A stretch of DNA of 64,000 bases from Azadirachta indica (Eukaryota; Streptophyta; Magnoliopsida; Sapindales; Meliaceae). Both the position numbers and the translations under genes were made by a program. Each line of letters begins with the position of its first letter. Within the stretch, counting starts at the first letter, position 1. Below are positions 47,138-60,700 of this stretch, in pieces. The notes under the pieces were generated by a model that made no database searches, was not told the DNA's origin, and worked only from the letters and a program-made list of their open reading frames with translations. The stretch is from the NCBI GenBank assembly GCA_022749755.1, contig CM040440.1, forward strand, positions 680,824 through 744,823, given 5' to 3'.

Positions 47138-47290
47138 AGCTAATAACAACAGTATTTGTTGCAAACTTTTAAGTGGTGGAGAGGTACGGATTTTGGACCT
47201 TATAATTTTGCTATTTGTAAAATATTTATCATACTAAAATATTATTTTTTATCTAAACAAATAACAACAGCATTTGTTGCAACTTTTACA
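47138..47290 (+). repeat. Direct repeat copy B within a short flanking duplication
   Basis: The block is bounded on both sides by AATAACAACAGYATTTGTTGC-like sequence (about 47140 and 47262), as if an insertion of about 110 bp duplicated some 25 bp of target. Confidence 0.55.
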
Positions 47291-47727
47291 GCTAATCACA
47301 TTCCCTCTAATCTCATAATCTCATTCAAATCATACTAAAATTTCCATAAAATGTTTTTTTTTTTTAATTTTTGTTTATCCGGAATTAGAGCTGAAGCAAC
47401 ATATTTTACTGTTAGGCTTTTAGCTGAAGGCTTATTATACTCATTGAAACGCACGTGCCCGTGCGTGTCATACAGAGACTGTACGCATTACGCGCATCGG
47501 TTTAAGTCTGCAACTCTGGAGAGTTCGCATTCAACTCTTTTGAATTTTCCATTTCTACGATAAATTAAATTCTCCGTTTCACTTTTACCAACTCGTCTAG
47601 CGGTCTACTCGTCTTCCGTTCTCTGATCCCTTAATCCAAGTCCAATCACGGCCGTCCTTTTCGTCAAAATTTCCTAGATCTGGACCCCTTTCCTTGATTC
47701 ATCACCGCTGATCCCGCTGGATCGGAG

Positions 47728-50700
47728 ATGCCGGTGGCTGCTTCGGCTATCTACTTCTTAAATCTTCGCGGCGATGTCCTCATCAATCGTCTTTATCGCG
47801 ACGATGTCGGGTAATTTTTTTACTTGTGCTCTACTGTTTATCCATTTATTAATCATTTTTAGAAAGTATGTCAAGTTAATTTCTCATTTTATAATTTTTA
47901 TAAGCTAATGCTGTTAAGAAATTGATTGTAAGATGAATTGAATTAAATTTGTGTGTAAATTTCGTCAGAGGAAACATGGTGGATGCGTTTCGAACGCATA
48001 TTATGCAAACGAAAGAATTAGGCACATGTCCAGTGCGGCAGATCGGAGGTTGCTCGTTCTTTTACATGAGAATCAGTAACGTGTATATTGTCATTGTTGT
48101 TAGCAGCAACGCTAATGTCGCTTGCGCATTCAAGTTTGTTGTTGAGGTATTTTTCATCTCATGGCGCCTGCTTTTGTTACTTGTATTTCTTAAACGCCTA
48201 CAATGTTTGCAATGAGCAGTGAAAAGAGTTTTCTTTAGCTCCTGTCTAGTCTTTATTGGAGAGAAAGGAAGTTATTTGTTTCGTGCCTGTTGTTGATACT
48301 CCTATGATGTCCTGTATGCAGGCAGTTGCACTGTTTAAGTCTTATTTCGGTGGTGCTTTTGATGAAGATGCTATCCGGAATAATTTTGTTCTGATTTATG
48401 AGCTTTTGGATGGTAAGGAAATTGAATGAGATATTGATGGTACTTCTTAGCATTTGTGTGCTTCTATGTAGTTGTAATGTTTTAATTATCTTCAAGTATG
48501 CTTTGATAGTTTAAGATGCTTATTAGTTGCTATAAGGATATTGGTTTTAGAGAGGCGCAGAACTTGTGGTTTATTCATTATAGGATTAAGAGAGTGTTCA
48601 AGAATTTTTGGGAATAATTTAAGCATTTCTTATTTCTTGTCAGAGACCCTTAGTTGCAACAAGGTGCAACACATTTAAAATTTTGTAGCCAAAAAGCTGG
48701 GGTCAGAAGTTTAATATGTCTGAAATCATTGTAGTTCCTATTTTCCTGAGTGATACAATTACTAAAACATGAGTTTTGTCTTATTAAAGCAAGAATTTAT
48801 TTGCTTTGGTGTTGTGACATACAATCAAACATTTTTTTATCTTTTAAAAATGTAATGGTCAAAGCCCAAAACATATAACTTTTTACCCTTTACATACCTT
48901 GGACTTGAACTCAGGCAGGGCGCCTAGGAAGTGGCTAACATACAATCAAACATTAGAATCCTCATTCTCCTTCCTTTTTTGCATCTCCGGGATGTTAAAA
49001 TATGTACCAATGTAGGGAGTATCTAGCTTTGAAGGATGACCTACACGGTATGGTTCCCCATGTTTTTGATATCCATATGGTGCTTAGACCACAGTTTTCC
49101 TTGTTGCTCCAATTCTGGAATCATTTTATCCTGAACAAAACTCTTTGATCTTCTGACTGCCATTCAGTGTCTTGAATTAGTTGTATACTCTGGATTATGG
49201 AAATGTGCAATGAACATGTAGACAATCTAGACATATGTAATTGTAGCATCAAAGGATTTTGACTGTACAATAGAGCCCTGAAACATAATAAATCCAAGCA
49301 AGAGACTAACAGAAAGGCACAGTGCTCGGTCAGGCAGCTGACAGCCCTTCAAGTTTAAATTATGTCGGTAACTATAACAAATAAAAGATATCAATGAATA
49401 ATTGCTGGTTCAACTACTCCTTAACTTTGGCAAGTTAGTGCTATTAAAATAAAAAATAACATGCATTAACAACAATGTTGGACATCTTTTACTTCATAAT
49501 TTGGCATCGTTATTGTCATGAAATTGCATAGATGATTGATATCAACCTCTACAATGCAGAAATCATGGATTTTGGTTACCCACAAAATCTTTCTCCTGAG
49601 ATTTTGAAGCTTTATATCACTCAGGAAGGAGTGCGCTCGCCATTCTCGTCCAAGGTTAGTTGTTTTTTTCCAGTAATTTTAGGAAATGCAGTACTTAAGC
49701 TTTTAGACTTTTGTTTTTTATGTTTTTATTTTTTCTGGTACATATTTGATTATCCTCAAAAAATGTATGTAAAACTTTTGCATGTGTTTAAAGATTCAGT
49801 GGGTCTTCTCTGTTTGTATTATTTTACAAGGTTTTAATCATGTCTTTCTATTATGTGCAAAATAAATAGCCTTCCGATAGACCTGTCCCAAATGCAACTT
49901 TACAAGTAACGGGTGCTGTTGGTTGGCGCAGAGAGGGACTTGTTTATAAAAAGAATGAGGTGACTAAATTTTCTCTCTCCATCTCTGTTTGCGTGTTTTT
50001 ATGATGATCAATCTACTGAATTATATAATCTGTTTTGTGCAGGTCTTTCTTGATATTGTAGAGAGTGTAAATCTTCTAATGTCGTCAAAAGGTTGGTGAA
50101 GGTTTTGTAAAGCTTTATTTATTTATTTATTTATTGTTTCTTACAAATAACTTGGTGATCATAGGTAGCGTTCTACGTTGTGATGTAACGGGGAAGATTC
50201 TTATGAAGTGCTTCCTCTCAGGGATGCCTGATTTGAAGTTGGGTTTAAATGATAAAATTGGCCTTGAGAAAGAGTCACAGCTAAAATCACGTCCTACTAA
50301 GAGGTAGATTTGATGGGATAATGTATTACTCTTCAGATTTGTAATGGCTATGCTGTTTGTTTATTTAGTGTCCTGCTTCTGTTATAGAGTACATTAGCAA
50401 TGAAAATCTGGTTTTCAAACTTATGAGTTATAATCTTGGACAGCTTTTGTTTGAAAGTTTTCATGCATACTACTTAGTGGATTAGCCTGAACATTATTAC
50501 TGAACTATTAAACTCCAGGTTTTTGTGCAAGTCTTAGCAGTGATGACATAATCATTTTAACTGATATAGGCAGTTCTAACTTTAAACTTAGTAGGTTTAG
50601 CATTTGAATTTCGCAAATTCGGTATTTGATTCATAAAGCATTTGGATTTATTTGAATGTGGGTTCAAGAATGCAAAGTTAGCTTTATTTTTTTTTTTGCC

Positions 50701-53700
50701 TGTTTTTATTCTAATATTTGAAGATGATATTCTTTGCAGTGGTAAAACAATTGAGCTTGATGATGTTACTTTCCATCAATGTGTAAACTTGACAAGGTTT
50801 AACTCAGAGAAGACAGTGAGTTTTGTGCCACCAGATGGAGAGTTCGAATTGATGAAGTAAGTTGAAAACTCTTTTCTTGTGATCTTATATTCTTCAGTTG
50901 TAGCAGATTTATATTGTAGAACTAGGGTATGAAATGACATGCTATTTTCCTTTAATTTGTTAAACATGCAGACTTTCCTATGTTTTATGTGTAAGTAAAA
51001 TTAACTTCTGGTTTACCCATCCCCCCTTTGGCAGATATTTACATCTAATAAAAATATCAGTCCCTTAGTCGTGATTTATGAATTGAGATGTTACTGAGCT
51101 TGTTTAGCAATAAATATTGACTGATATATTGTGTTCAGTAGTTGAATATTTCATCGCATTCTTTTATCATTTTGGATGATATTTTCCCAATTATTTCCAT
51201 CCTCATCCTCTTATAGATTCTGATTTTATCAGTTCCATTTTTTCCACTTCGTCAAACATGATCATACTATACGTTTGCTGTTAACTCAACAATAAGATCC
51301 CTGTGATTGTGTTTTTGATGGATTCCTTTCTTTGTAGACTGTCTGGCTTGTTCAAAAACTATTATACTTTTAGTAGGTTTTATGTTCATCTATGTTGGTT
51401 TATGGCCATTTTGATTTCTTTCTAATATTCTTTCCCACAGATCATGGATGCATAACTTCAGAATTTAAGGTTCATGGTTTTTAATTGGACTTGCACTCGT
51501 TATTATCATCTCAAGTGCTCAAATAACACTTCTTGTTTAAGCCATTGTTTCACTGCTTATAATATAAATTTATTAGGAGCTTATCTCACTGTCATTTCAC
51601 ATGTTGGAGTTTTCTAACAACAATAGGTGGTGTTTTACTTTAATAATGTTGCTATGAGTTATTAATTTTAATATCTTGTTGCAATAGGTATCGTATCACA
51701 GAGGGTGTTAATCTTCCATTCCGCGTCTTGCCAACAATTAAAGAACTAGGTCGTACACGTATGGAAGTAAATGTTAAGGTCTGTAATATGATATTTTCAC
51801 AGTTGTCTTGAGAGTCAGGAGTTATGCAGTTGGCTTATATATTTTAAATTTCAGGTAAAGAGTGTTTTTGGTGCAAAAATGTTTGCCCTTGGAGTTGTCA
51901 TCAAAATTCCTGTACCAAAACAGACAGCAAAGACAAGTTTCCAGGTGACATCAGGTCGGGCAAAGTACAATGCTTCAATTGATTGCTTGGTTTGGAAGTG
52001 AGTATATCAACTAATTCTTTAGGGCACTGATCTAATCTTTATTCTACATTATTATTACTATGTCTACATCATCTTTTCTTTGTATGTAAAGTAAATCTGT
52101 CTTCAAAAAGTGTGACCTGTCAGAAAGCTATATTATAACCACAATTGAGGGCAGAGGGACTAAACTTACTTTTATGTTAATTATATTAATACAATTTAAC
52201 TCCAAAATGGAGATATACAAGCATACTAAGTGTACAATATTCTTGTTTAGCTGCATCCATTTGTATCTGATTCCAATAATTATGGGCTCCTGGTAAGCTT
52301 GGATAGGAGAAGTGACATCTGATACAAAGGCCTGGGCTTTGGCTCTGTGAATCTGCAATTAACATTAGAAATTATCCTTAAAACTCCCTTGAATATATTC
52401 CCATGTCTTAAAATATAATTGTGGAAGATTAAGGGGTAAACATTCTTTTGCGCGCTAATGGACCATAGCCGTATAGACAACTAAGGTCTTGTTTTACTTT
52501 TTAGTTCCCTAAAAAGTGAGAAGTTGCAAAAGCCCCATTAGCTTTATGGATCTGCTGATTGTAGATGCTTTCATGCATATCAATATTTGCCTTCATTGGG
52601 ACAATTGCTACTGCATATTAGTAAATACAAAACTGAAATGGAGTTATAAGCATGCTAGAATCAAGCTTCTTATTCCAAGTGACGAAACATTTGTATCCAG
52701 TATGTTTAATTTTGTGGTACATGCCATCATATTCCATGGATAATATACAAATGACAATTAAACCCCCTTTCTTTCTTCCCCTGCCAAGAAATAATATAGC
52801 TGCACACAATCCTTTTACATACTTGCAGTTATTTCGTGCTTCATTTATGCTCTACTGGTTCGTCTTGCTTGCTTAGATTTTGTCCCTACAAATTTCTTAG
52901 TGTCTTGTTCTCATTCTTTCCAGGATAAGAAAATTTCCTGGACAGACCGAGCCTACCATGAGTGCAGAGGTTGAGTTGATTTCCACGATGGCTGAAAAGA
53001 AGTCTTGGACAAGGCCACCAATTCAGATGGAGTTTCAGGTTCCTAATTATGTTTCTCTTTCACAAGTTAATTAAATTGAATTCATGTGAATTGTTCTATT
53101 GTCTCATGATAATGTTCCAAGGCATTGTGGTTGTCTTGTTAACATCACATTGTCAATCCCTGTCAGGAGATCAAAAGTTATACTCCTGACATCATTGTAA
53201 CAGTACTGCACTTGAATTCTGTCACATGGTATGCATGTCACTGTTTTTAGATTTACCAGCAGTAAACATGAGCTATAATAAAAATTTTGTGGTTGTTATT
53301 GGTTATTTCTGTTATTGGACAAGAGTAGCATATTGTCCAAGCTCTTGAACTGGATGTAGACGTCTTATCAACGGATTGGTTAATGTGTTGAATATATAAA
53401 AAAATTTGGATCTTTCTAACTTGCAATCCTTCGGAAAATCACTGATTATGGAACTTATGGAGCCCCCTCAACTGAAAGGAGGAGCGTTTTACTTACGAGT
53501 TATAGTTGGTCTTGTTATTTAAGGCAAGGAATGTTATCATTAAGTTACTTGGGTGGATATTTATTTTTCTTGTGACTAGCAATGAGCCCGATTTGTTCGG
53601 TTGAAGGTCTATATAATTTTTTATTTTTAAAAACTGACAAATGGTGCCTTTGCAATTGACTTGTTGATTATTTTTCTTCTCTCTCTGAATAAAGTGCAGA

Positions 53701-54222
53701 AAGGGGGAAAGTATTATCGGACAATAACTATAATTTTTATGCCTTGTTTTGATTTGTAGAAGTAATGATTTTTTTTATTATTATTCTTAAATGGTTGTTG
53801 ATGGGTTTAGGTTCGAGATTAAAAGATTTGAGTTATGAGTTAGTGTAGCAGCTTTAACTATTTTTTTTTGGTATTTGTAAAACTTACGTGTAATGAGAAA
53901 ATGAAGGGTACAAAAAATCTGAACCATTAGCTTTCATTCATGGCATCTACTTGTGGTTGCCTGTACTCTGCATAATTTCTTTCAGAAGGAAAACTGACCG
54001 GCTGTACTTTTGTTGTTGTAGGTTCCCATGTTCACAGCATCAGGTTTACGTGTTCGTTTCCTTAAGGTAATCACTTTTGCTTATCAAGTCAGATTCTTTT
54101 TGTAGGGAAAACACATCATTCAACTTAGCAAATCTCTGCAGGTATGGGAGAAGAGTGGATACAACACTGTTGAGTGGGTTCGTTATATTACTAAAGCTGG
54201 TTCATACGAGATTAGGTGCTAG
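47728..54222 (+). CDS. AP2M: AP-2 clathrin adaptor complex mu subunit, thirteen exons
   Basis: The medium chain of the AP-2 complex, which recruits cargo with tyrosine (YxxPhi) signals into clathrin-coated pits at the plasma membrane. Exons: 47728-47810, 47969-48146, 48322-48412, 49560-49654, 49870-49959, 50043-50091, 50165-50303, 50740-50856, 51688-51778, 51855-51997, 52924-53038, 54022-54066 and 54142-54222. They sum to 1317 nt, or 438 aa, the family length. The N-terminal longin-like domain begins [21 protein letters not shown]. The mu-homology domain covers about residues 170-438 and ends KAGSYEIRC. All splice phases join and no frame break is seen, unlike RGP and SAE1. Introns 8, 10 and 11 are the longest. 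No TATA box is evident in the CG-richer leader. Confidence 0.96.
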
Positions 54223-56134
54223 AAACATGCATCATAGGTGCACGAAGACTTCTTCAGACGACTCTGGTGAGATGGGAATATTTGGCAGCTATTGTAGTTA
54301 TAAGCTGGAAAGAATTGTTTCACAGATTTGCCTTACAGCTTCCCTCTCAAATGATGCAGCTCAGCTTCCTCTTTCTGGTATTTTTGGAGGCATATTTGAT
54401 TGCTCATGATGGAGTTCTGTCAATATTATTATCTTTCATTGAATATTTTGGTTTGATTTTTGTGTTTGTAAAGGCTAGCTTAATGGATAGAAATTCCAAA
54501 ACTAATAGCTGACATTGTTTACTGCTACTACGCCTATGGACACTTGTAATGATAATATTTTTTTAGGGTGAAAATGACTTTGATTGTTTGGAGTTTGGAT
54601 TGATTCCTTAAGATGTTAAGTGTTGATTTATATGAAAGAGTCGACCTGGACTTGACCTCTGTTTTGTTTTGTTTCGATTTGTTTTTTCAAACGTTCTAAT
54701 AGCTTCTTCCTGGCTTTTACTTTCAAAGCAAGCAAAAAGTAAATTTTAGAAGTGTTGTCCTGACAATTTGAGTGCACTTTTTGACTATGGGAATGCCCAT
54801 GTCTCTTCCCATAACGATGCTTCCTTTTGCCTTTTGCCCCTTGATTGCTCCCTACTTTTCAAGCACACTTTTGGAGGTGCGCTTCTGCTTTTTTGATATG
54901 GCAATGAAATGAATTCTTGTACTACAGACACACCGAAATGGCCTTACAGAATTCGATTGGAAGCCATTTGCCTCACATCTGTACCTTTTAGGGTTCGGTT
55001 TCCCCCCGAGATTGTTCATCATTTTTGTTTAATTATTTTTTATAAGAAAAAAATTTATAAGTCTCTAAATTCTGTTTTATTGAACTAATTTTAAATTTTA
55101 ATTCATTAAAAATATTGATTATATTTTTATTTAGTAATAATTAATTAATAAAATATTTTTAAATTTCTAACTAGACATAAATAATATAATAATAATAATA
55201 ATAATAATAACTATTATTTTATAACATTTGATAATTAAATATTTATTAATATATTATAATTAAAATATATATTTATTTATTTTACAATATATTAATAATT
55301 CAATATTAATTATATATTAACATTAAACAAATAAATAATAATATATTATGATTTAAACAAAACATATTTATATATAACTAAATACTAAATACATAATATA
55401 ATCAAAGTAACATATATTATTTATAACATAAATAAATTTATTAACATGTTATAAAATAATATTATTATTTCATTATAGTTTGTTAAATTTTAAAATTTTA
55501 ATAATTGTTTTTGTTAACAACTATCTTTAGATAGAGGTATAATTATGAAAATAAATAAGTACATTAAACTATGACTAAACCTTGGTGACTGATGTCTTAT
55601 CCATTTCCAAATTAATGCCTGTTTCTTCATTAGGTGTGCTACTTAAATTCATTCATTTATACCTTCTTAAAACTAATTAATTTATGTCAACACAATTTCC
55701 TAACAGGGCTGTAGCAAGGACAAATGTTATTTATGTTAACGTCTATTTCTCAATTCCCAAGAATCTCTTGCTCGAGTTTTCAACATTTAGTTCTTCAAGT
55801 TAAGCTCTCCACATGAGCTTTGAGTCGAATGTTGCATGTTTTACATTGGATTCCTATTTGGCCAATTTTGTAAATGTTTATTCGCTCAAAGAGCCATTTT
55901 TCAAAAATAGTATTGGGCAAAACTAATACTTTTTTTTTCATATTTTTCTTTATTTTTTAAATTAAAATGACATAATTTTTTATATACTTTTGACTGTTAA
56001 AATTAAATTTAATATATATATTAATTATATGTGTCAAATTTAATATCAGTCATATAAAGTATATAAATTTAACAGTTCATAAATAATATAAAAATATATA
56101 CAAATTTTGCGGGTTATTGATTTATCCCTCTATG

Positions 56135-56160
56135 TATATATATATATATATATATATATA
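56135..56160. repeat. TA microsatellite
   Basis: Uninterrupted TA dinucleotide run. Confidence 0.85.
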
Positions 56161-57351
56161 AACAACTTTTTAATTTTTTATAATTTTTAACATTATTGAT
56201 AAATCATTAAATTTAAAAACTTCAATAATTATATTAAATTTTACATATGTATTAATTTTGATGTATTAGTTATACATTAATCATAAATGTTAAATTTAAT
56301 ATTAATTGTCTAAAATATTTAGATCTAATGATTTACAAATAATATAAAAAATTTTATAAAGTTAATATATATTTGATTTTTTTCTAATATATATTATATA
56401 ATATTGGGAGGTTGGGAAAATTAAATATAAATTTATTGCCCACTAAATAAATTTTTTTTGGGTTATTAATTTCTAGCTCTTTTTATTTTGTTCGGGGAGA
56501 TTACTGCTTGGCTATGAAGATGTCAATTCTGAAATTTGTTTTTGCATACTAGAAGGTGCAATTTGATAGGATATTTTGAATAATAATTGAGAATTCAATT
56601 AGCAGCTTTTAGTAATGGCCAAAAAATGCTAGTTGTAAAGCATAATAACCAATTATAGTAATTACAACCTAAGCAATGTATAAATGATTAATTGGGATAT
56701 TAGTACCCTCTTATAATTAATTTCATTAATAAGGAATCTATTTGCAATTTAATCTAATTTATAATTTTTAATAACCTTAATTTTGGCAATTATTGGCATT
56801 ATTAATTATAATAATAAAAATCACCCATTTATTATAATTATAATACAAGAATTTTGATCTCGCACCAAATTATTATTTACAAAATACGTAAATATTCATT
56901 ATAAACTAAATTTAGGGTTGGCTTAGAAGTGTTAAAAGAGAAAATTTTAAAACATATAAATGCAAATATTTTAGGGTTTTTATACTTTTTTTAAAAAATA
57001 ATTAAAATACTTAAATCATTCTCATAAAACTCCCAATATTATTTTAATTATTATGCAATTATTTTACTAATTTTAAAAAATTAAACATAATATTAATTAA
57101 ATTTAATAAATACCCTTAAAATAAATGGCGTAATAGATGAATAAATATTTATACTTCTTAATTTAATACTTAAATAATACTAGTTAGTACTAGTCTTTAT
57201 TTAACTTATCATTAAACCAATTAAGAACTAAGATTATTTCTGCCCAATCTAACAATCTAGGCATCAAATATTTTCACACCCCTTTTTTACTTTTCCTGTA
57301 TTACCCTTCTAACTCCACCAACAAAAGGTCCATCAACCTATAACAACAAGC

Positions 57352-57357
57352 CACGTG
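57352..57357 (+). promoter_or_regulatory. G-box upstream of the AHL gene
   Basis: CACGTG in the context GCCACGTGTCC, 361 bp before the start codon. It is ABRE-like. A CT-rich leader (ATCTCTCTCTCTGTGGG) follows. Confidence 0.45.
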
Positions 57358-57717
57358 TCCCAAAAATTGAAGTAACTGAAAAAAACTTAAAACCTCTTTT
57401 AACATTTTAAAAAAACCCTACTTAAAAGAAACTAAAACACATCCCCATTTATCTCTCTCTCTGTGGGTTTGGTTCGGTTGATTGGTTCTCTTTCCCTTTT
57501 TGTTTCTTAGTGTTGATACGAAACTTAAGTTCCATTTCCAAGTAGATAACTCACACAACACGAACTTTTTCGTTACTTGAACTCAAAATAAATTCAATTC
57601 CATTTTCACTGACGCACACATTTTCGTTTTCCCTCAAAGAATTGAAATTGAAAAATTGGAAATTGAAAATTGAAAATTGAATTTCGAAGTTCAAACGACT
57701 CTTCGTCTATCTTTGCA

Positions 57718-60700
57718 ATGGACCCGAGAGAACCGCCTCCCCAACCAAACATGTTTATGGGTCCCACCTCCTACCCCACCAATCCCATGATCCAACAGTC
57801 TCCGTCCGTTGCCGCGGCCGCCGCTAGATTTTCCTTTAGCCATCTGGCGCCTCCGCCATCGCAACCAGAATCGCAGTCCAAGCATCTCGAGTCTTTTAAT
57901 TCTGGTGGGTTTGATGGATCGGCTTCGTCCAGGTCGGGTGGTGGCTTCAGCATTGATCCGTCCAAGAAGAAGCGGGGAAGGCCGAGAAAGTACACTCCAG
58001 ATGGGAACATTGCTCTGAGACTGGCGACTTCTCAGTCGCCTGGTTCTCTAGCGGATTCTGGTGGTGGCGGTGGTGGAGGTGGTGGTAGTGGTAGCGGAGT
58101 CGCTGGTTCGGGTTCCCAGCCTGCTGCCAAGCGCAGTCGGGGTCGGCCTCCGGGTTCGGGGAAAAAGCAACTCGATGCATTGGGTAATTATTTATTTTAA
58201 ATTTGATAGTTATAGTTTGTAGATTCTGTTAAACTGATTGATTTGTTTTGGGAATAGGGGGACTCGGAGGTGTTGGATTTACTCCGCATGTGATCACTGT
58301 TAAAGCTGGAGAGGTATGTTAATACTTTAAAATGTTTATGAATGAGCTGTATAATTTGTTTTTTATAACTTTCTGTTTGTCCCAAGTTTTTATCGGAGCA
58401 TGTCGAGAGAATTCCCGCCAACATTTGTAAAATACTAAATAACAATTATAATGGAAGGGTGGGGTGTAATTAACAATGGAAATATGGTTTTATGATTTTA
58501 TGGAAGGTCAAGATATGATTTTTTTTAAGATACAATTATTTGTGAATCATTAGTAAAGCAGTGATTTTTTTGGTGGGATGTCAAACTCTACAGTTTTCTC
58601 ATTGTATTCATTATGTGAAAAGTATTTTTAGTTGCATGATTTGTTGTTCCATTAAGATAAAGGATGGGGATTAGTGTTCAATATTTTCTTTTTGCTATTT
58701 TATTGGGAAATTGCTCCTTTTACTGGTGCAATTTCCCAATTTTTATAATTTACAACGGTTGACTTCTCAAGTCTTTGAGCACTAATTTTTTTTTCATGCA
58801 CAATGTTGATGCCTTAACAGGTTGTCATTATACGCAACAATTAGTATACATCTAATGGATTAGAGGACGTTGAAATGGTCTTGGCAAAATATGGTGATCT
58901 ATAGAAACTGGTAAAGTGTGGGAGATAGGGACAAAAATTTATGAACTTGGCAAATGACAAGCGATTCGGTTTCTGAAAACAATTAGTCCAATTATAGCTT
59001 CTGCCTCTCAAACCTCCTTAGGAAAGAAAAAGAAAAGAGCATGCGCATTATGGGTTTGGGAAGAAGGGTACTTATAGAATCTGCAGAAAGGTTATATGTT
59101 ATATTTGCAATATACATGAATTATGGTGTCAATATGAAGAATAGATGTGATTTATCATGCAAACAGTTGTTGATACATTGCCAAAGGTATTCATCAGTTG
59201 AAATAGTTCTACCAGTCAACCAATAAATACTCTTAAGTTTACATGACAGCTTGTTTCATGATGTAAGCTGTCATGTATAGTGTTAATAACTTCTTAGTTG
59301 GGTGGTTCATCTTATTATATGTTAGTTTTTGTATATAGGTTAATGATTTTTTGGTTGATCGGTTCATCTTGCCATATTAACTTTTGTCTACATATACAAA
59401 TTTTGTGCTAATCATAGGCTACATTGCTGGTTGTATCTGAAATTCCGAGAGTTATCCTATATGTTAACACAATATAGAGTGGGGTTAAGAGTCTTATTTC
59501 AACTTGTTGGCTGATTTTTCTTGTCTTATAATTGTATCACTTGACAGTATGTGGCTAGTCTCTAAGCACTCCTTAGACTTGTCATTTTTTCAGTTTTACT
59601 TGATACAAATAAAAGATAGCAGGAATGAAAAATATTAATTTGAAGTGTCATTATTTTGCTGCTGCTAAAGTTACTAGATTTTGTCTCTTCATTTCTTATA
59701 ATATACTTTTTATTATTATTTTTTTAAATATAACATTTGGTTATTGTCCCAATTTGAATTGTATGTGCAAAATTTCTTCTGTTTTAATCAACACTTCTAC
59801 TTTTCTCTAGTGGATTCTGTCTTTTCAAGATATATTTTATATACATTGACTCTGACTGTTTTATTATCTTATCATTTAATTTGTTTAATTTATTGGCTTA
59901 TCTTCACTCTTTTGTTAAGTTTATGTCACATTAGTTTGTATACTTAATTTCTAAGTGTTCTATATTTTCATGTGACAATTATTGAAAGAATTTCCAAAAT
60001 GTTATTTTACTGATGGTTTAAGAACTTATGACCTTTGTCATTATTTGTTTATTTTATTGAATTTTCTTTTGGGAAATGGGTATTTTACTAATTTTGGACA
60101 AACCTAAGTAAATGGTATAAATATGAAATATTGGTGATTTACGTATAATATGACTTATGATCTAAAACTCAGTGTTGTGCCATTTATTCTGTTATTTTCA
60201 TCTTGTCATTAGCATTATTTGAATTGTCAAGAGTTTATATCGCGTACAAGTTTCTTATGTTTGGCCATTGGTCTTCTAAATCGTCAAGTCTTAGTGCACA
60301 GAAAATGCACTTCATTCAACATGAAAAATATTTCTTCTCACATATTTGATGGAAGGCAAAAAAGGCATATAAATTGTTCGACAGTCTAGCATGCATATTC
60401 AGTGGTCAGCTGACAAGGGTTTTGACAAGGCATCAATGTTGATGCATTGGAAATTATTTTGAATATTTGGTGGTTAGAATGAAAAAGCACTTTCATTTAG
60501 TGTTGTTAGTCCACCTGATTGCATGGTGTAGGTATGCCAGGAAGAAAGCAGTATTGTTACTGGTAGAAGAGGTGGAGAAATTCTGCAGTTGTTTCAAACA
60601 AGTTTGCTGATATACAAATAATGCTTTATATGTCAAAAAATAGAAGATAGTTAATAAAGTGGTACGCTAGGACTTAGATGTTGGGCTTGCTTCAGCTGAT

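Larger units (their letters stand above)
45426..47727. other. AT-rich intergenic region with repeated blocks
   Basis: No gene seen before AP2M. It contains a direct repeat pair of about 85 bp (45893-45977, 47171-47263) and a lone copy of the Mutator-like element's terminal sequence (about 47025-47047). Confidence 0.5.
54223..57440. other. AT-rich intergenic region between AP2M and AHL genes
   Basis: AP2M 3' UTR, then strongly AT-rich DNA. It includes an AAT run (about 55188-55210) and a TA run (56135-56160). No gene. Confidence 0.5.

Noticed and set aside
57670..57717. Longer N-terminus for the AHL protein
   Set aside because: The added stretch has no ATG at its start and a low-complexity leader. 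The first ATG at 57718 gives a normal AHL N-terminus.
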